A stretch of DNA of 64,000 nucleotides from Pseudomonas oryzihabitans (GCF_006384975.1 NZ_CP021645.1:2074001-2138000), one strand, 5' to 3'; positions 47,665 to 58,215 are shown, numbered from the stretch's first letter. Numbers and translations are program-made. The notes: generated by a model from the sequence alone, not told the origin.

Positions 47665-49614
47665 GTGTCCATCTCCACCCCCACCCTGCTCGGCCGGCTG
47701 CTGCAGCTGGCCCCGCGGGATGCTCCCGCCCCCTTGCGCTATCTGGGCGCGGCGCTGCTCATCGCGCTCGCGGCCGGCATCCGCCTGAGCCTGGGCATCG
47801 ACAGCCTGCCTTACCTGCTGTTCATCCCCTTCATCATGACCACAGCCTTCTGGTTCGGCCTGGGTCCGGGGATCTTCGCCACGCTGCTGGCGGTATTGCT
47901 GGCCGAGACGCTATTCGTCAAGGCGCCGGCCTACTTCGCCCTCTTCTCCGAGCGCTGGGTATCCCACGCGCTGTTCGTCTTCGTCAATGTGGTCATGGCG
48001 GTGGTCTGCGTCGCCCAGCGCCGCAGCCTGGAATCCCTCTACCGCTTCGCCGGCAACCTGGGCGAGCAGGTGACCTTGCGCACCCGCCAGCGCGACCTCA
48101 TCTGGCAAGCCAGTCCGGATCTGATCTGCACGGCGAGTCTGGAAGGCCAGTTGCTCGACCTCAACCCGGCCTGGACCAGTACCCTGGGCTGGACCGAAGA
48201 ACAGCTACGCCGGGAGCCCTTCATGGCCTTCGTCCATGCCGATGATCGGACGAGTACCGAGGCCGCCCTAGCGCGACTGGCGACCGGCGAGCCGGTGTTC
48301 GGCTTCGAGAATCGCTATCGGCATCGCGACGGCGGCTATCGCTGGCTGTCCTGGAATTCGGTGCTGCAGGACGGGCTCATCTACTCGACCGTGCGCGAAG
48401 TCACCGCCATTCGCGAGCAGCAGGCGGCGCTCCAACACGCCGAAGAGCAGTTGCGCCAGAGTCAGAAGATGGAAGCCGTGGGCCAATTGACCGGAGGCAT
48501 CGCCCACGACTTCAACAACCTCCTGACCGGAATCATCGGCAGCCTGGACATGCTGTCCCTGCGTCTCGAACAGGGGCGCTTCACCGATCTGCAGCGCTAC
48601 GCCAGTTCGGCCAAGGGTGCCGCGGAACGCGCCGCCGCCCTCACTCATCGCCTGCTGGCCTTTTCCCGGCGCCAGGCGCTCGACCCCACGGCGACCCGCA
48701 CCAACGACCTCGTACGCGGCATGGAAGAACTCATCCGCCGCTCGGTTGGCCCGCACATCCAGATCCATAGCGAGCTGGCCGAGGACCTGCACATCACCCT
48801 GTGCGATCCGCATCAGCTGGAGAACGCCCTGCTCAACCTGTGCATCAATGCGCGGGATGCCATGCCCGATGGCGGCATGCTGCGCATCGTCACGGCCAAT
48901 CAGCGGCTGGACGACGACCAGGCCGCGGCCCTCGAATTGCCCGCCGGCGACTACGTGACCCTGGCCGTGGTCGATACCGGTTCCGGTATGGCCCCCGAGG
49001 TGCTGGCCCGTGCCTTCGACCCCTTCTTCACCACCAAGCCGGTCGGCATGGGCACCGGCCTGGGCCTGTCGATGATCTATGGCTTCGCCAAGCAATCCGG
49101 AGGCCTTACCCACATCGCCTCGACGCCGGGAGCGGGCACTACCGTCACCCTCTACTTGCCGCGCCTGGCCGAAGTCGAATCCCTTCCCGTCGCGCCACGG
49201 CCGGCCGCGCTGGCGCGTTATCCCGCCGGCCTGACGGTACTGGTGGTGGACGATGAACCCATGGTGCGCACCCTGGTGGATGACGCCCTGCGCGAGCACC
49301 GAATCCAGACCCTGGAGGCGACCGATGCCACTACCGCGCTGCGGGTACTGGAGTCCGCTACGCCACTGGACCTGCTGATCGCCGACATCGGCCTGCCGGG
49401 CGGCCTGAGCGGCTGCCAGCTGGCAGCCCTGGCCAAAGAACGGCGACCGGACCTCAAGATCCTGCTGATCACCGGCTATGCCGAGGCCCAGCTACCCGGT
49501 GAATCCACCGCCCTGGCGGGCATCGAGGTGCTGGCCAAGCCCTTCACCCTCGAACGCCTCCTGGCCCAGATCGACCTGCTCCTGGGCGAACGCGACAATC
49601 AACCACCCGCGTGA
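47665..49614 (+). CDS. Hybrid sensor histidine kinase with C-terminal receiver
   Basis: 649 residues from a GTG with only a weak ribosome site. The N-terminal ~120 residues hold three or four helices (DUF4118/KdpD-like, LLFIPFIMTTAFWFGLGPG). A PAS domain follows (LIWQASPDLICTASLEGQLLDLNP), then HisKA with phospho-His in GGIAHDFNNLLTG, HATPase (NLCINARDAMPDGG, VVDTGSGM, GTGLGLSM) and a receiver with Asp in LLIADIGLPGG. Signal and partner unknown; no response regulator with an output domain is adjacent. Confidence 0.87.
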   Translation: MSISTPTLLGRLLQLAPRDAPAPLRYLGAALLIALAAGIRLSLGIDSLPYLLFIPFIMTTAFWFGLGPGIFATLLAVLLAETLFVKAPAYFALFSERWVSHALFVFVNVVMAVVCVAQRRSLESLYRFAGNLGEQVTLRTRQRDLIWQASPDLICTASLEGQLLDLNPAWTSTLGWTEEQLRREPFMAFVHADDRTSTEAALARLATGEPVFGFENRYRHRDGGYRWLSWNSVLQDGLIYSTVREVTAIREQQAALQHAEEQLRQSQKMEAVGQLTGGIAHDFNNLLTGIIGSLDMLSLRLEQGRFTDLQRYASSAKGAAERAAALTHRLLAFSRRQALDPTATRTNDLVRGMEELIRRSVGPHIQIHSELAEDLHITLCDPHQLENALLNLCINARDAMPDGGMLRIVTANQRLDDDQAAALELPAGDYVTLAVVDTGSGMAPEVLARAFDPFFTTKPVGMGTGLGLSMIYGFAKQSGGLTHIASTPGAGTTVTLYLPRLAEVESLPVAPRPAALARYPAGLTVLVVDDEPMVRTLVDDALREHRIQTLEATDATTALRVLESATPLDLLIADIGLPGGLSGCQLAALAKERRPDLKILLITGYAEAQLPGESTALAGIEVLAKPFTLERLLAQIDLLLGERDNQPPA

Positions 49615-49707
49615 GACCCGCCGGCTGAACGATCCGGGGCCGACAAAAGCCGTGAGTTATTGGACAATACGCGGCTATCCAACAGGCAACCGGATCTGAC
49701 TACCCGC

Positions 49708-52284
49708 ATGAGCGACCTCTCCGCGCACACGCCCATGATGCAGCAGTACCTCAAGATCAAGCATCAGCATCCCGAACAACTGCTGTTCTATCGCATGGGC
49801 GATTTCTACGAGTTGTTCTACGACGACGCCCGGCGCGCGGCCAAGTTACTCGACATCACCCTGACCGCCCGCGGCGCCTCGGCCGGCAAGTCCATCCCCA
49901 TGGCCGGCATCCCCTTCCACTCCGCCGAAGGCTACCTGGCTAAGCTGGTCAAACTCGGCGAGTCGGTGGTGATCTGCGAGCAGATCGGCGATCCGGCCAC
50001 CAGCAAGGGCCCGGTGGAACGCCAGGTGGTGCGCATCATCACCCCCGGTACCGTCAGCGACGAAGCCCTGCTCGACGAGCGCCGCGACAACCTGCTGACC
50101 GCCGTGCTGGGCGACGAGCGCCTGTTCGGCCTGGCCGTGCTGGACATCGCCAGCGGCCGCTTCACCGTGCAGGAACTGGCCGGCTGGGAAACCCTACTGG
50201 CGGAGCTGGAACGCCTCAACCCCGCCGAATTGCTGATCCCCGACGACTGGCCCGCCGGCCTGCCCGCCGAGAAGCGCCGCGGCGTGCGCCGCCGGGCACC
50301 CTGGGACTTCGATTGCGATTCGGCGCTGAAGAGCCTGTGCCAGCAATTCGGCACCGGCGACCTCAAGGGCTTCGGTTGCGACAAGCTGGGCCTGGCCATC
50401 GGCGCCGCCGGCTGCCTGCTGGCCTACGCCAAGGAAACCCAGCGCACCGCCCTGCCGCACCTGCGCAGCCTGCGGCACGAGCGCCTGGACGACACCGTCA
50501 TCCTCGACGGCGCCAGCCGCCGCAACCTGGAACTGGACGTCAACCTGGCCGGCGGTCGCGACAACACCCTGCAATCGGTGGTCGACCGTTGCCAGACCGC
50601 CATGGGCAGCCGCTTGCTTACCCGCTGGTTGAATCGCCCCTTACGCAACCGCGCGGTGATCGAAGCGCGCCAGGATGCCATCACCTGCCTGCTGGAAAGC
50701 TATCGCTTCGAGGCACTGCAGCCGCAACTCAAGGACATCGGCGACCTGGAGCGCATCCTCGCCCGCATCGGCCTGCGCAACGCCCGTCCGCGCGACCTCG
50801 CCCGCCTGCGCGATGCCCTGGCTGCGCTGCCGGCGCTGCAAGAGGGGCTGACGCAGATGATCGCCCCCCACCTGCTCGACCTGGCCAAGAGCATCCAGAC
50901 CTATCCGGAGCTGGCCGCCACCCTAGCGCGCGCCATCATCGACAACCCGCCCGCGGTGATCCGCGACGGCGGCGTCATCAAGCGCGGCTACGACGCCGAG
51001 CTGGACGAGTTGCAGACCCTCAGCGAGAACGCCGGCCAGTTCCTCATGGACCTGGAGGCGCGCGAGAAGGCCCGCACTGGCCTGCAGGGCCTCAAGGTCG
51101 GCTACAACCGCGTCCACGGCTACTTCATCGAGATCCCCAGCAAGCAGGCCGAGTCGGCGCCGGCCGACTACATCCGCCGCCAGACCCTTAAGGGCGCCGA
51201 ACGCTTCATCACCCCGGAACTCAAGGCTTTCGAAGACAAGGCGCTGTCCGCCCAAAGCCGCGCCCTGGCGCGGGAGAAGGCCCTCTACGAAACCCTGCTC
51301 GACGAACTCATCGGCCACCTGGCACCGCTGCAGGACAGCGCCGCCGCCCTGGCCGAACTGGACGTCCTGGCCAACTTCGCCGAACGGGCGCTCAATCTGG
51401 ACCTGAACAAACCAAGATTCGTCGAGGAGCCCTGCCTGAAGATCGGCCAGGGTCGCCATCCGGTGGTGGAGCAGGTGCTGGAAACGCCCTTCGTCGCCAA
51501 CGACGTCACCCTGGACAACGACACCCGCATGCTGGTGATCACCGGCCCGAACATGGGCGGTAAATCCACCTACATGCGCCAGACCGCCTTGATCGTGCTG
51601 CTGGCCCATGTCGGCAGCTTCGTCCCGGCGGCCAGTTGCGAACTCTCCCTGGTGGATCGCATCTTCACCCGCATCGGCTCCAGCGACGACCTGGCCGGTG
51701 GCCGCTCCACCTTCATGGTGGAGATGAGCGAGACCGCCAACATCCTGCACAACGCCAGCGAACACAGCCTGGTGCTGATGGATGAGGTCGGCCGCGGCAC
51801 CAGTACCTTCGACGGCCTGTCGCTGGCCTGGGCCGCCGCCGAGCAACTGGCGCGGCTGCGCGCCTGGACGCTGTTCGCCACCCACTACTTCGAACTGACC
51901 GTCCTGCCGGAAGGCCAGCCGACGGTGGCCAACGTCCACCTCAACGCCACCGAGCACAACGATCGCATCGTCTTCCTGCACCATGTGCTGCCCGGCCCGG
52001 CCAGCCAGAGCTACGGCCTGGCCGTGGCGCAGCTGGCCGGTGTGCCCGAGGACGTCATCCTGCGCGCCCGCGAGCACCTCGCCCGCCTGGAAGCCGCCAG
52101 TTTCAACGGAGAAGTCGCCGGTGCGCCAGCGGTGAGCGCACCGCCCAAGACCCGCCCGCTGCAGGCCGATCTGTTCGCCAGCGCCACCCATCCTCTTATC
52201 GAGGAACTGGAACGCTTGCAGCCAGACGACATCACACCCAGAAAGGCCCTGGAGCTTATCTACGAATGGAAAAAGCGTATCTGA
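49708..52284 (+). CDS. mutS: DNA mismatch repair protein MutS
   Basis: 858 residues. The mismatch-binding Phe-x-Glu is in [12 protein letters not shown] near residue 38. Walker [14 protein letters not shown], then [13 protein letters not shown] and the Walker B stretch [16 protein letters not shown] complete the ATPase. It recognises mismatches and recruits MutL. ATG at 49708 gives the family N-terminus. fdxA follows after 68 bases. Confidence 0.97.
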   Translation: MSDLSAHTPMMQQYLKIKHQHPEQLLFYRMGDFYELFYDDARRAAKLLDITLTARGASAGKSIPMAGIPFHSAEGYLAKLVKLGESVVICEQIGDPATSKGPVERQVVRIITPGTVSDEALLDERRDNLLTAVLGDERLFGLAVLDIASGRFTVQELAGWETLLAELERLNPAELLIPDDWPAGLPAEKRRGVRRRAPWDFDCDSALKSLCQQFGTGDLKGFGCDKLGLAIGAAGCLLAYAKETQRTALPHLRSLRHERLDDTVILDGASRRNLELDVNLAGGRDNTLQSVVDRCQTAMGSRLLTRWLNRPLRNRAVIEARQDAITCLLESYRFEALQPQLKDIGDLERILARIGLRNARPRDLARLRDALAALPALQEGLTQMIAPHLLDLAKSIQTYPELAATLARAIIDNPPAVIRDGGVIKRGYDAELDELQTLSENAGQFLMDLEAREKARTGLQGLKVGYNRVHGYFIEIPSKQAESAPADYIRRQTLKGAERFITPELKAFEDKALSAQSRALAREKALYETLLDELIGHLAPLQDSAAALAELDVLANFAERALNLDLNKPRFVEEPCLKIGQGRHPVVEQVLETPFVANDVTLDNDTRMLVITGPNMGGKSTYMRQTALIVLLAHVGSFVPAASCELSLVDRIFTRIGSSDDLAGGRSTFMVEMSETANILHNASEHSLVLMDEVGRGTSTFDGLSLAWAAAEQLARLRAWTLFATHYFELTVLPEGQPTVANVHLNATEHNDRIVFLHHVLPGPASQSYGLAVAQLAGVPEDVILRAREHLARLEAASFNGEVAGAPAVSAPPKTRPLQADLFASATHPLIEELERLQPDDITPRKALELIYEWKKRI

Positions 52285-52352
52285 GTTAACGGATACGAGG
52301 GGCCTGGCAATGCTGCTAGAATTCGCCGCCTTAGCCTGAGGAGAATGAGCAG

Positions 52353-52676
52353 ATGACCTTCGTCGTCACTGACAACTGCATCAAATGCAAATATACCGAC
52401 TGCGTGGAAGTCTGCCCGGTGGACTGCTTCTACGAAGGCCCCAACTTCCTGGTGATCCACCCGGACGAGTGCATCGACTGCGCCCTGTGCGAGCCCGAGT
52501 GTCCGGCCCAGGCGATCTTCTCGGAAGACGAGGTACCGGCCGGCCAGGAAGCCTTCATCGAGCTCAACAGTGAGCTGGCCAACATCTGGCCGAACATCAC
52601 TGAGAAGAAGGATGCCCTGCCCGACGCCGCCGAGTGGGATGGCAAGCCCAACAAGCTCCCCCAGCTCGAACGCTAG
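52353..52676 (+). CDS. fdxA: 7Fe ferredoxin FdxA
   Basis: 107 residues. Cys patterns [17 protein letters not shown] and [12 protein letters not shown] give one [3Fe-4S] and one [4Fe-4S] cluster of the Azotobacter FdI type. The long C-terminal tail ([19 protein letters not shown]) is typical. Strong GAGGAGA site upstream. In Pseudomonas it sits between mutS and rsmZ/rpoS, exactly as here. Confidence 0.96.
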   Translation: MTFVVTDNCIKCKYTDCVEVCPVDCFYEGPNFLVIHPDECIDCALCEPECPAQAIFSEDEVPAGQEAFIELNSELANIWPNITEKKDALPDAAEWDGKPNKLPQLER

Positions 52677-52701
52677 ACGTCGCCTGAAAAATCCAGGCAA
52701 T

Positions 52702-52732
52702 AAAAAAAAAGGGGGCGGATCGCTCCGCCCCC
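52702..52732 (-). terminator. rsmZ terminator
   Basis: On the minus strand the stem GGGGGCGGA/TCCGCCCCC (52732-52724 and 52719-52711), loop of four, is followed by nine T. On the plus strand the same stem may also help end fdxA transcripts, but without a U tract. Confidence 0.93.
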
Positions 52733-52828
52733 TTCGTCCCTGTCCCTGAAATCCTGCCACCGTCCTGGTGAACCTCGTCCTGAGGTGTTCCCGATCCGCG
52801 TCCTGCCGATCCGTGTCGTCCTGAACAC
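52702..52828 (-). ncRNA. rsmZ: RsmZ regulatory RNA
   Basis: Non-coding stretch between fdxA and rpoS, the known rsmZ position in Pseudomonas. The predicted ~127-nt minus-strand transcript carries about ten GGA motifs, several as CAGGAC or CAGGAT, as expected of an RNA that sequesters RsmA/CsrA. It ends in a strong intrinsic terminator. A -10-like TAGTAT (52841-52836) with TTGCCA 16 bases before it sets the start near 52828. A GacA-type site lies ~175 bases upstream. The 5' end is an estimate. Confidence 0.88.
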
Positions 52829-52835
52829 AGAGCCG

Positions 52836-52863
52836 ATACTACTCTTGTACCGAAGACTGGCAA
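52836..52863 (-). promoter_or_regulatory. Predicted rsmZ promoter
   Basis: TTGCCA and TAGTAT on the minus strand, 16 bases apart, place a start 6-8 bases downstream, right at the GGA-rich transcript. Confidence 0.55.
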
Positions 52864-53001
52864 TCTGCCATGCCGCTCGGCACCCGCCCGCCCAGCTCCA
52901 GGCCAGAAATAAAAATCCCTTACGTAACAATCACTTGAAATCGGCACTGCAAACCAATCGAGGCTTTCCGGCAATCCTCGGCGCCTCCCGCTTACGCGCT
53001 C

Positions 53002-53019
53002 TGTAAGCCGAGACCTACA
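53002..53019. promoter_or_regulatory. Candidate GacA upstream activating site for rsmZ
   Basis: TGTAAG-CCGAGA-CCTACA differs by one base from the consensus TGTAAG-N6-CTTACA of GacA-controlled small RNAs. It lies ~175 bases before the predicted start, a distance like that known for rsmZ in other Pseudomonas. Confidence 0.7.
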
Positions 53020-53030
53020 GTGCGACGCAG

Positions 53031-53054
53031 AAAAAAGCCCGGATTAATCCGGGC
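53031..53054 (-). terminator. rpoS terminator
   Basis: On the minus strand the inverted repeat GCCCGGATTAATCCGGGC is followed by six T (complement of A53031-53036), ~30 bases after the rpoS stop. Confidence 0.9.
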
Positions 53055-53083
53055 TTCGTTGGGTTGGCGTTCAGCTAGTGGCG

Positions 53084-54076
53084 TCAGAACAGCGCATCGC
53101 TGGACAGGCCGTTACGCTCGAAGATCTCTCGTAACCGCTTCAGCGCCTCGACCTGGATCTGCCTGACCCGCTCGCGAGTCAGGCCTATTTCCTGCCCCAC
53201 CTCCTCCAGGGTGCAGGCTTCGTGTCCGCGCAACCCGAAGCGACGAACCACCACTTCCCGCTGCTTTTCCGGCAGCTCTAGCAGCCACTGGTCGATGCTC
53301 TGGTTGAGATCGGAATCCTGCAGCAGCTCGCAAGGATCGGTGGGTCGGTCATCGGTGAGGGTATCGAGCAGGGTCTTCTCGGAATCGGGGCCGAGCACCA
53401 TGTCGACCGAGCTGATGCGCTCGTTCAGGCCCATTACCCGCTTCACGTCCGCTACCGGCTTTTCCAGCAGCGCCGCGATCTCTTCCGGCGAAGGCTCATG
53501 ATCGAGCTTCTGGGTCAGCTCCCGCGCCGCGCGCAGGTGCAGGTTGAGTTCCTTCACCACGTGGATGGGCAGGCGGATGGTACGGGTCTGATTCATGATC
53601 GCCCGTTCGATGGTCTGCCGAATCCACCAAGTGGCGTAGGTCGAGAAGCGGAAACCACGTTCCGGATCGAACTTCTCCACCGCACGGATCAAGCCGAGGT
53701 TGCCCTCCTCGATCAGATCGAGCAGTGACAGGCCCCGGTTGATGTAGCGCCGCGCGATCTTTACCACCAGCCGCAGGTTGCTTTCGATCATGCGCTTGCG
53801 CCCGGCGGGATCGCCGCGTTGCGCCAGCCGCGCGAAATGCACCTCTTCGGCTGGCGAGAGCAGCGGAGAGAAGCCGATTTCATTGAGATAGAGTTGCGTG
53901 GCGTCGAGTGCCTTGCCGTAGTCGGCCAGCTTCGCCCCGCGCAAGACCTGATTGCCGCGCCCGGACAGCGCCTTGCCCATGGCGGTATCGGCAGATTCCT
54001 CACCGATGCGGTTGGAATCGAGAAGCAGAACGTCGTCTCCGAGGTCGTACTCGGTTTCTTGTTTAATCTGGATCAT
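53084..54076 (-). CDS. rpoS: RNA polymerase sigma factor RpoS
   Basis: 330 residues. Region 1.2 [19 protein letters not shown]; region 2 core [36 protein letters not shown] and the -10 helix [19 protein letters not shown]; region 4 [24 protein letters not shown]. It directs stationary-phase and stress transcription. ATG at 54076, with AAGGG upstream, gives the usual acidic N-terminus; the frame extends further but without family similarity. nlpD is upstream, and in this group the main rpoS promoter commonly lies inside nlpD. Confidence 0.97.
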   Translation of the reverse strand: MIQIKQETEYDLGDDVLLLDSNRIGEESADTAMGKALSGRGNQVLRGAKLADYGKALDATQLYLNEIGFSPLLSPAEEVHFARLAQRGDPAGRKRMIESNLRLVVKIARRYINRGLSLLDLIEEGNLGLIRAVEKFDPERGFRFSTYATWWIRQTIERAIMNQTRTIRLPIHVVKELNLHLRAARELTQKLDHEPSPEEIAALLEKPVADVKRVMGLNERISSVDMVLGPDSEKTLLDTLTDDRPTDPCELLQDSDLNQSIDQWLLELPEKQREVVVRRFGLRGHEACTLEEVGQEIGLTRERVRQIQVEALKRLREIFERNGLSSDALF

Positions 54077-54186
54077 CTTGAGTAACCCTTGCTCGTCTGT
54101 GCTTCGAGCCAGGGCGTACCGATACGTTGCCGATGCGCCATGACTCGCCCCCAAAGGATTGCGAGATCGAGTCGGCGCCTAGCGAA

Positions 54187-55086
54187 TCAGCGATTGGGCA
54201 GGAACTGCAAGGGATCCACCGGTTTGCCCTGACGGCGGATCTCGAAATGGAGCTTGACCCTGTCGGTACCGGTCGAACCCATCTCGGCAATCGTCTGCCC
54301 TATCTTGACACGCTCACCTTCCCGAACCAGCAACCTACGGTTGTGACCGTAGGCACTGACGTAGGTTTCGCTGTGTTTGATGATAACCAGTTCTCCATAA
54401 CCCCTCAGACCGTTGCCCGCGTACACCACGGTGCCGTCGGCGGCGGCCATGACGGGCTGTCCTTCCTGCCCGGCGATGTCTATTCCCTTGTTCAGCGTAC
54501 TGCTGGCGGAGAAGCGACTGATCAAAGTACCTTTCGTCGGCCAAGCCCAACCGGCAGCCGATTGGGGCACGTCGCGGGTGGGCGTCTGGGCAGGTGTCAC
54601 CGGGGTCGGTGGGGGCGCCTCGGGCAGATTCGCGGTCACCACCGGCGTGGCGGCGCTGGGATTCGAGGTGACCGGGGGTGAAGTCGGCACCGGCGTCGCG
54701 ACCGGATGCCCCGTCGCTGGGCCAGTGGCGACCGTCGCCGGACGCCGGATGATACGGCTGGAACTACTGGCGGTCGCCGTGGAACCGCTGCCAAAGCGGA
54801 TCACCTGGCCGACGTGGATGACATAGGGCGCACTGAGGCCATTTTGCGCCGCCAGGGCACGCCACTCCCAGCCATTGCGGGAAGCGATGGAAAACAGGGT
54901 GTCGCCGCGTTTGACGCGATATTGACCGGAGGTGACCTGGGGAACGCCACCGCGGCTATCGCCACGTTCGACCACCGGCGCCCGCGAGCCCGAGGTCGAG
55001 CAGCCCGTCAGCAACAGGGCCACGAGCAACCCCGCCAGCCAACCCGCTCGCCCTCGTCCTGGAAATCCTTGCGCTCGGGCCTTCAC
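54187..55086 (-). CDS. nlpD: NlpD-like lipoprotein, amidase activator
   Basis: 299 residues. Lipobox LLLTGC with Cys29 for lipid attachment. A LysM domain (YRVKRGDTLFSIASRNGWEWRALAAQNG) follows, then a Pro/Thr/Ala-rich linker of ~60 residues and a C-terminal LytM/M23 domain (NKGIDIAGQEGQPVMAAADG, YGELVIIKHSETYVSAYGHN, VKLHFEIRR). The first zinc-ligand His is replaced by Asn (NKGID) and the HxH motif reads KLHF, so the domain is probably not a peptidase but activates an amidase such as AmiC during division. Confidence 0.92.
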   Translation of the reverse strand: MKARAQGFPGRGRAGWLAGLLVALLLTGCSTSGSRAPVVERGDSRGGVPQVTSGQYRVKRGDTLFSIASRNGWEWRALAAQNGLSAPYVIHVGQVIRFGSGSTATASSSSRIIRRPATVATGPATGHPVATPVPTSPPVTSNPSAATPVVTANLPEAPPPTPVTPAQTPTRDVPQSAAGWAWPTKGTLISRFSASSTLNKGIDIAGQEGQPVMAAADGTVVYAGNGLRGYGELVIIKHSETYVSAYGHNRRLLVREGERVKIGQTIAEMGSTGTDRVKLHFEIRRQGKPVDPLQFLPNR

Positions 55087-55200
55087 CCGTTCCTCCCGCA
55101 GAGTCTGATCATCTAGCGTCCGGTCACCCTGCCGGACTCAAGCGGTCGCAACCGCCAGGCTGCCTTGGAGCCCGACGCGCAGGTAACGTTCCCGGGTCTC

Positions 55201-55881
55201 TCACTGGGCCAGGGGCCCGTTGAGCAGCGGCACGAAACGCACGGCGTTGAGTTCATGGCGAACGAAGCCGTCGTCCTGGCGCACGATCAGCAAGAGCTTC
55301 TGCTCTTCGTCGACGCCTACCGGAATCACCAGGCGGCCACCTGGCGCCAACTGGTCGAGCAGTGCCTGGGGCACTTCGCGAGCGGCCGCAGTGACGATGA
55401 TGCCATTATAGGGTGCCAGTGCCGGCCAGCCTTCCCAGCCATCGCCCCAGCGGAACACCACGTTGCGCAGATTGAGTTCGAGCAGGCGCTCCTTGGCACG
55501 ATCCTGCAGCGATTGGATGCGCTCGACGGAAAACACCCGCTCCACGGTCTGCGCCAGGATGGCGGTCTGGTAGCCGGAGCCGGTGCCGATCTCCATGACC
55601 TTGTCCAACGGCCCGCCGGCGAGCAGCAGCTCGGTCATGCGCGCCACCATGAAGGGCTGGGAGATGGTCTGGTTGTGGCCGATGGGCAGCGCGGTGTCCT
55701 CGTAGGCCCGGTGCGCCAGGGCCTCGTCGACGAACAGATGACGCGGCGTGCGACGGATCACCTCCAGCACCTGGGCGTTGGACAGCCCTTCCTCGTAGAG
55801 TCGCTGGATGAGCCGCTCGCGGGTGCGCTGGGACGTCATGCCGATGCCGTGTCTTTGCATATGCTCTTGCCCCTGATTCAT
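55201..55881 (-). CDS. pcm: Protein-L-isoaspartate O-methyltransferase
   Basis: 226 residues. SAM motif [17 protein letters not shown], the substrate block [19 protein letters not shown] and post-motif [12 protein letters not shown]. It methylates L-isoaspartyl residues in aged proteins and starts their repair. The ATG at 55881 overlaps the surE stop (ATGA), which supports this start over an internal ATG at 55839. Confidence 0.95.
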   Translation of the reverse strand: MNQGQEHMQRHGIGMTSQRTRERLIQRLYEEGLSNAQVLEVIRRTPRHLFVDEALAHRAYEDTALPIGHNQTISQPFMVARMTELLLAGGPLDKVMEIGTGSGYQTAILAQTVERVFSVERIQSLQDRAKERLLELNLRNVVFRWGDGWEGWPALAPYNGIIVTAAAREVPQALLDQLAPGGRLVIPVGVDEEQKLLLIVRQDDGFVRHELNAVRFVPLLNGPLAQ

Positions 55882-56633
55882 GCCAGCAGCTCCGTCAGCG
55901 CCGACAGGCCGGCGAAGCCCTCGCGGAAGGTACGGTCGAACTGCAGCGGCGTGACCGATACATAGCCCTCTAGTACAGCATGGAAATCCGTACCTGGGCC
56001 GCCGTCCACCGCATCGCCCGACACGGAGATCCAGTAGCCTACCTTGCCCCGCGGATTGACCTCGCGCACCGGCGGCTTGGCCTGGGCCCGATGGCCGAGT
56101 CGCGTGAGCTGCACACCCTTGATCTGCTCCAGCGGTAGATCGGGGATATTGACGTTGAGCACCGTACGCGGCGGCAGGTCGAAACGCTCGTGCAGGGCGA
56201 CGATACGGGCGGCGATCTCCGCCGCGACGGCCATGCGCTCGGCACTGCGCGATACCAGCGAGAAAGCGATGGCCGGACGGCTGAGGAAGCGCCCCTCCAT
56301 GGCCGCAGCCACGGTACCGGAATAGAGGACGTCATCGCCCAGGTTAGCGCCCAGGTTGATGCCGGCCACCACCATGTCGGGTGTCTCTTCCAGCAGCCCG
56401 TTCAAGCCGAGGTGAACGCAATCGGTGGGCGTGCCGTTGACGCCCAGGTAACCGTTGGGCAAACGCTGGGGATGCAGCGGCCGGTCCAGAGTCAGGGCGC
56501 TACTCACACCGCTCATGTCATAGAGCGGCGCAACCACCTGGCACTCGTAGTCCGCACGGGCGGCGAGCGCGGCATGCAGCGCGGCGATACCGGGGGCGAG
56601 TACCCCATCGTCGTTGGCGATCAGAAGTCGCAT
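55878..56633 (-). CDS. surE: 5'-nucleotidase SurE
   Basis: 251 residues. The metal site NDDG is at residues 7-10; [12 protein letters not shown] and [15 protein letters not shown], then [21 protein letters not shown], are the family blocks. It hydrolyses nucleoside 5'- and 3'-monophosphates and polyphosphate. Overlaps truD at its start by 13 bases and pcm at its end by four. Confidence 0.96.
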   Translation of the reverse strand: MRLLIANDDGVLAPGIAALHAALAARADYECQVVAPLYDMSGVSSALTLDRPLHPQRLPNGYLGVNGTPTDCVHLGLNGLLEETPDMVVAGINLGANLGDDVLYSGTVAAAMEGRFLSRPAIAFSLVSRSAERMAVAAEIAARIVALHERFDLPPRTVLNVNIPDLPLEQIKGVQLTRLGHRAQAKPPVREVNPRGKVGYWISVSGDAVDGGPGTDFHAVLEGYVSVTPLQFDRTFREGFAGLSALTELLA

Positions 56634-57679
56634 GGATGTTCCGTCTGCCCCGCCTCGCCGAGCGTTACCAGCTCGCGAACCACTGCGGTGGCGAAACAGC
56701 CGGCCGGCAGGACGAATTCGATTTGCAGAATGTCAGGAGCGGGATAATGCCACGTCAGGCCGCCGATGGGGAGGCGCAGGATGCGCCGTTCATGCGACAG
56801 GCCGGCACCGGCCAGCCAGGCGGGCAGCTCTCCGGCGGCCTCTGCCACGCCTTGCTCGAGGCTGGCAGCCGGGCCTGCTACCGGCGAATCCCCTTTGCCC
56901 CAGAGTGGACCTGTGGGGTGCAGGTCGAGGGCCGCGAGGCGCGGATCGGCCAGATCCGCGGCGGTCGCCGGGAACTGACTGCGGCTATCGGTGAAGGCCA
57001 GCAGGTCACCTTCACGAACCTGATTCCAGGAGCCTTCGGCGACGCGCTTTGCCAGAACCTGATTGAATAGCCAGCTGCGCGCGGCGGACAGGGTGCGCGA
57101 ACGGCGGTTGCGCTGCTCGGGCAGGCGCTGGTCGCGCGCGCAGTCCCGGGCATCGGCCAGGTTGCTGCCCTGGTAGCCGAAACGCTGCGGCCCGAAATAA
57201 TTGGGCACGCCCTGGGCGGCGATGGCCTGCAGTCGAGCCTCCAACGCTGCCGGATCGGCCTTGAGGCCAGTCAGGCGCAGGCGGAAGCCATTGGCAGCAT
57301 GGGCGCCGCGCTGCAATTTACGACGATGCCGGCCCTGCTGCAGGATCACCAGCGTCTCGTCACAGGCGGCGGCCAGCTCCGGATCGGCCTTGCCGGGCAG
57401 ATGCAGGCTGAACCATTGCCGGGTCAGCGCCTGGCGATCCTTGAGTCCGGCGTAGCTGATCGCCCGTTGCGGTACGCCAGCGGCGCGGGCCAGACGACGC
57501 ACGGCCTCTTCGGTATTGAGGCCACGCTTCTCGACCCACAGCCAGAGATGCTCGCCATCGCCACTGAGCGGGATGTCCAGCACCTCATCCACCTGGAAGT
57601 CTTCGGCACTGGCCTTGAGGATTGCCTGGCCACAGGGCTCGCCATGGGCACGCGGCCCGAGCAACTGATCTTCGGTCAT
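56621..57679 (-). CDS. truD: tRNA pseudouridine(13) synthase TruD
   Basis: 352 residues. The catalytic Asp is in [20 protein letters not shown]; other blocks are GNGFRLRL-like [27 protein letters not shown] and a TRUD insertion domain between them. It isomerises U13 of tRNA-Glu. Overlaps ispF (ATGA) upstream and surE downstream. Confidence 0.95.
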   Translation of the reverse strand: MTEDQLLGPRAHGEPCGQAILKASAEDFQVDEVLDIPLSGDGEHLWLWVEKRGLNTEEAVRRLARAAGVPQRAISYAGLKDRQALTRQWFSLHLPGKADPELAAACDETLVILQQGRHRRKLQRGAHAANGFRLRLTGLKADPAALEARLQAIAAQGVPNYFGPQRFGYQGSNLADARDCARDQRLPEQRNRRSRTLSAARSWLFNQVLAKRVAEGSWNQVREGDLLAFTDSRSQFPATAADLADPRLAALDLHPTGPLWGKGDSPVAGPAASLEQGVAEAAGELPAWLAGAGLSHERRILRLPIGGLTWHYPAPDILQIEFVLPAGCFATAVVRELVTLGEAGQTEHPCDF

Positions 57680-58149
57680 AGGGGCAACAGCAGCGCCACG
57701 GCGTGCACGGCGATCCCTTCCTCGCGCCCGACGAAGCCCAGGCGCTCGGTGGTGGTGGCCTTGACGTTGACCTGGCCCAGCTCGACCTGCAGGTCTTCGG
57801 CGATGGCCTGGCGCATGGCTTCGATGTGCGGTGCCATCTTGGGCGCCTGGGCGGCGATGGTGCCGTCGACGTTGCCCACCTTCCAGCCCTGCTCCCGGAC
57901 CAGGCCGACCACGTGGCGCAGCAGCACCCGGCTGTCGGCACCCTTGAAGCGCGGATCGGTATCGGGGAAATGCTTGCCGATGTCGCCTAGCGCCGCGGCA
58001 CCCAGCAGGGCGTCGGCCAGGGCATGCAGCAGCACGTCGCCGTCGGAGTGGGCGACCAGGCCGTGGTGGTGGGGAATACGAATGCCACCGAGGGTAATGA
58101 AGTCGCCCTCGCCAAAGGCGTGAACGTCGAAACCGTGACCTATGCGCAT
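57676..58149 (-). CDS. ispF: 2-C-methyl-D-erythritol 2,4-cyclodiphosphate synthase
   Basis: 157 residues. [12 protein letters not shown] supplies Asp8 and His10; [23 protein letters not shown] holds the third metal ligand and the signature, and [12 protein letters not shown] the C-terminal block. It makes MEcPP in the MEP isoprenoid pathway; ispD lies ~4 kb away. The ATG is unmistakable, yet it comes one base after the T tract of an intrinsic terminator, leaving no normal ribosome site. Confidence 0.96.
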   Translation of the reverse strand: MRIGHGFDVHAFGEGDFITLGGIRIPHHHGLVAHSDGDVLLHALADALLGAAALGDIGKHFPDTDPRFKGADSRVLLRHVVGLVREQGWKVGNVDGTIAAQAPKMAPHIEAMRQAIAEDLQVELGQVNVKATTTERLGFVGREEGIAVHAVALLLPL

Positions 58150-58150
58150 G

Positions 58151-58182
58151 AAAAAAGACGCCCTGGAAAATGACAGGGCGTC
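58151..58182 (-). terminator. fghA terminator abutting the ispF start codon
   Basis: On the minus strand the stem GACGCCCTG/CAGGGCGTC (58182-58174 and 58065+92 to 58157, i.e. 58165-58157) is followed by six T (58156-58151). It lies between fghA and ispF, and the last T is one base from the ispF ATG. Confidence 0.88.
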
Positions 58183-58215
58183 GATTCTACCGGCTGAGGA
58201 CAGCTCCCGTCGCCT

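Noticed and set aside
52990..53008. CTTAC-N6-TGTAAG inverted repeat next to the rsmZ control region
   Set aside because: It has the GacA half sites in the wrong order (CTTAC first). The overlapping TGTAAG-N6-CCTACA at 53002-53019 fits the consensus orientation better.
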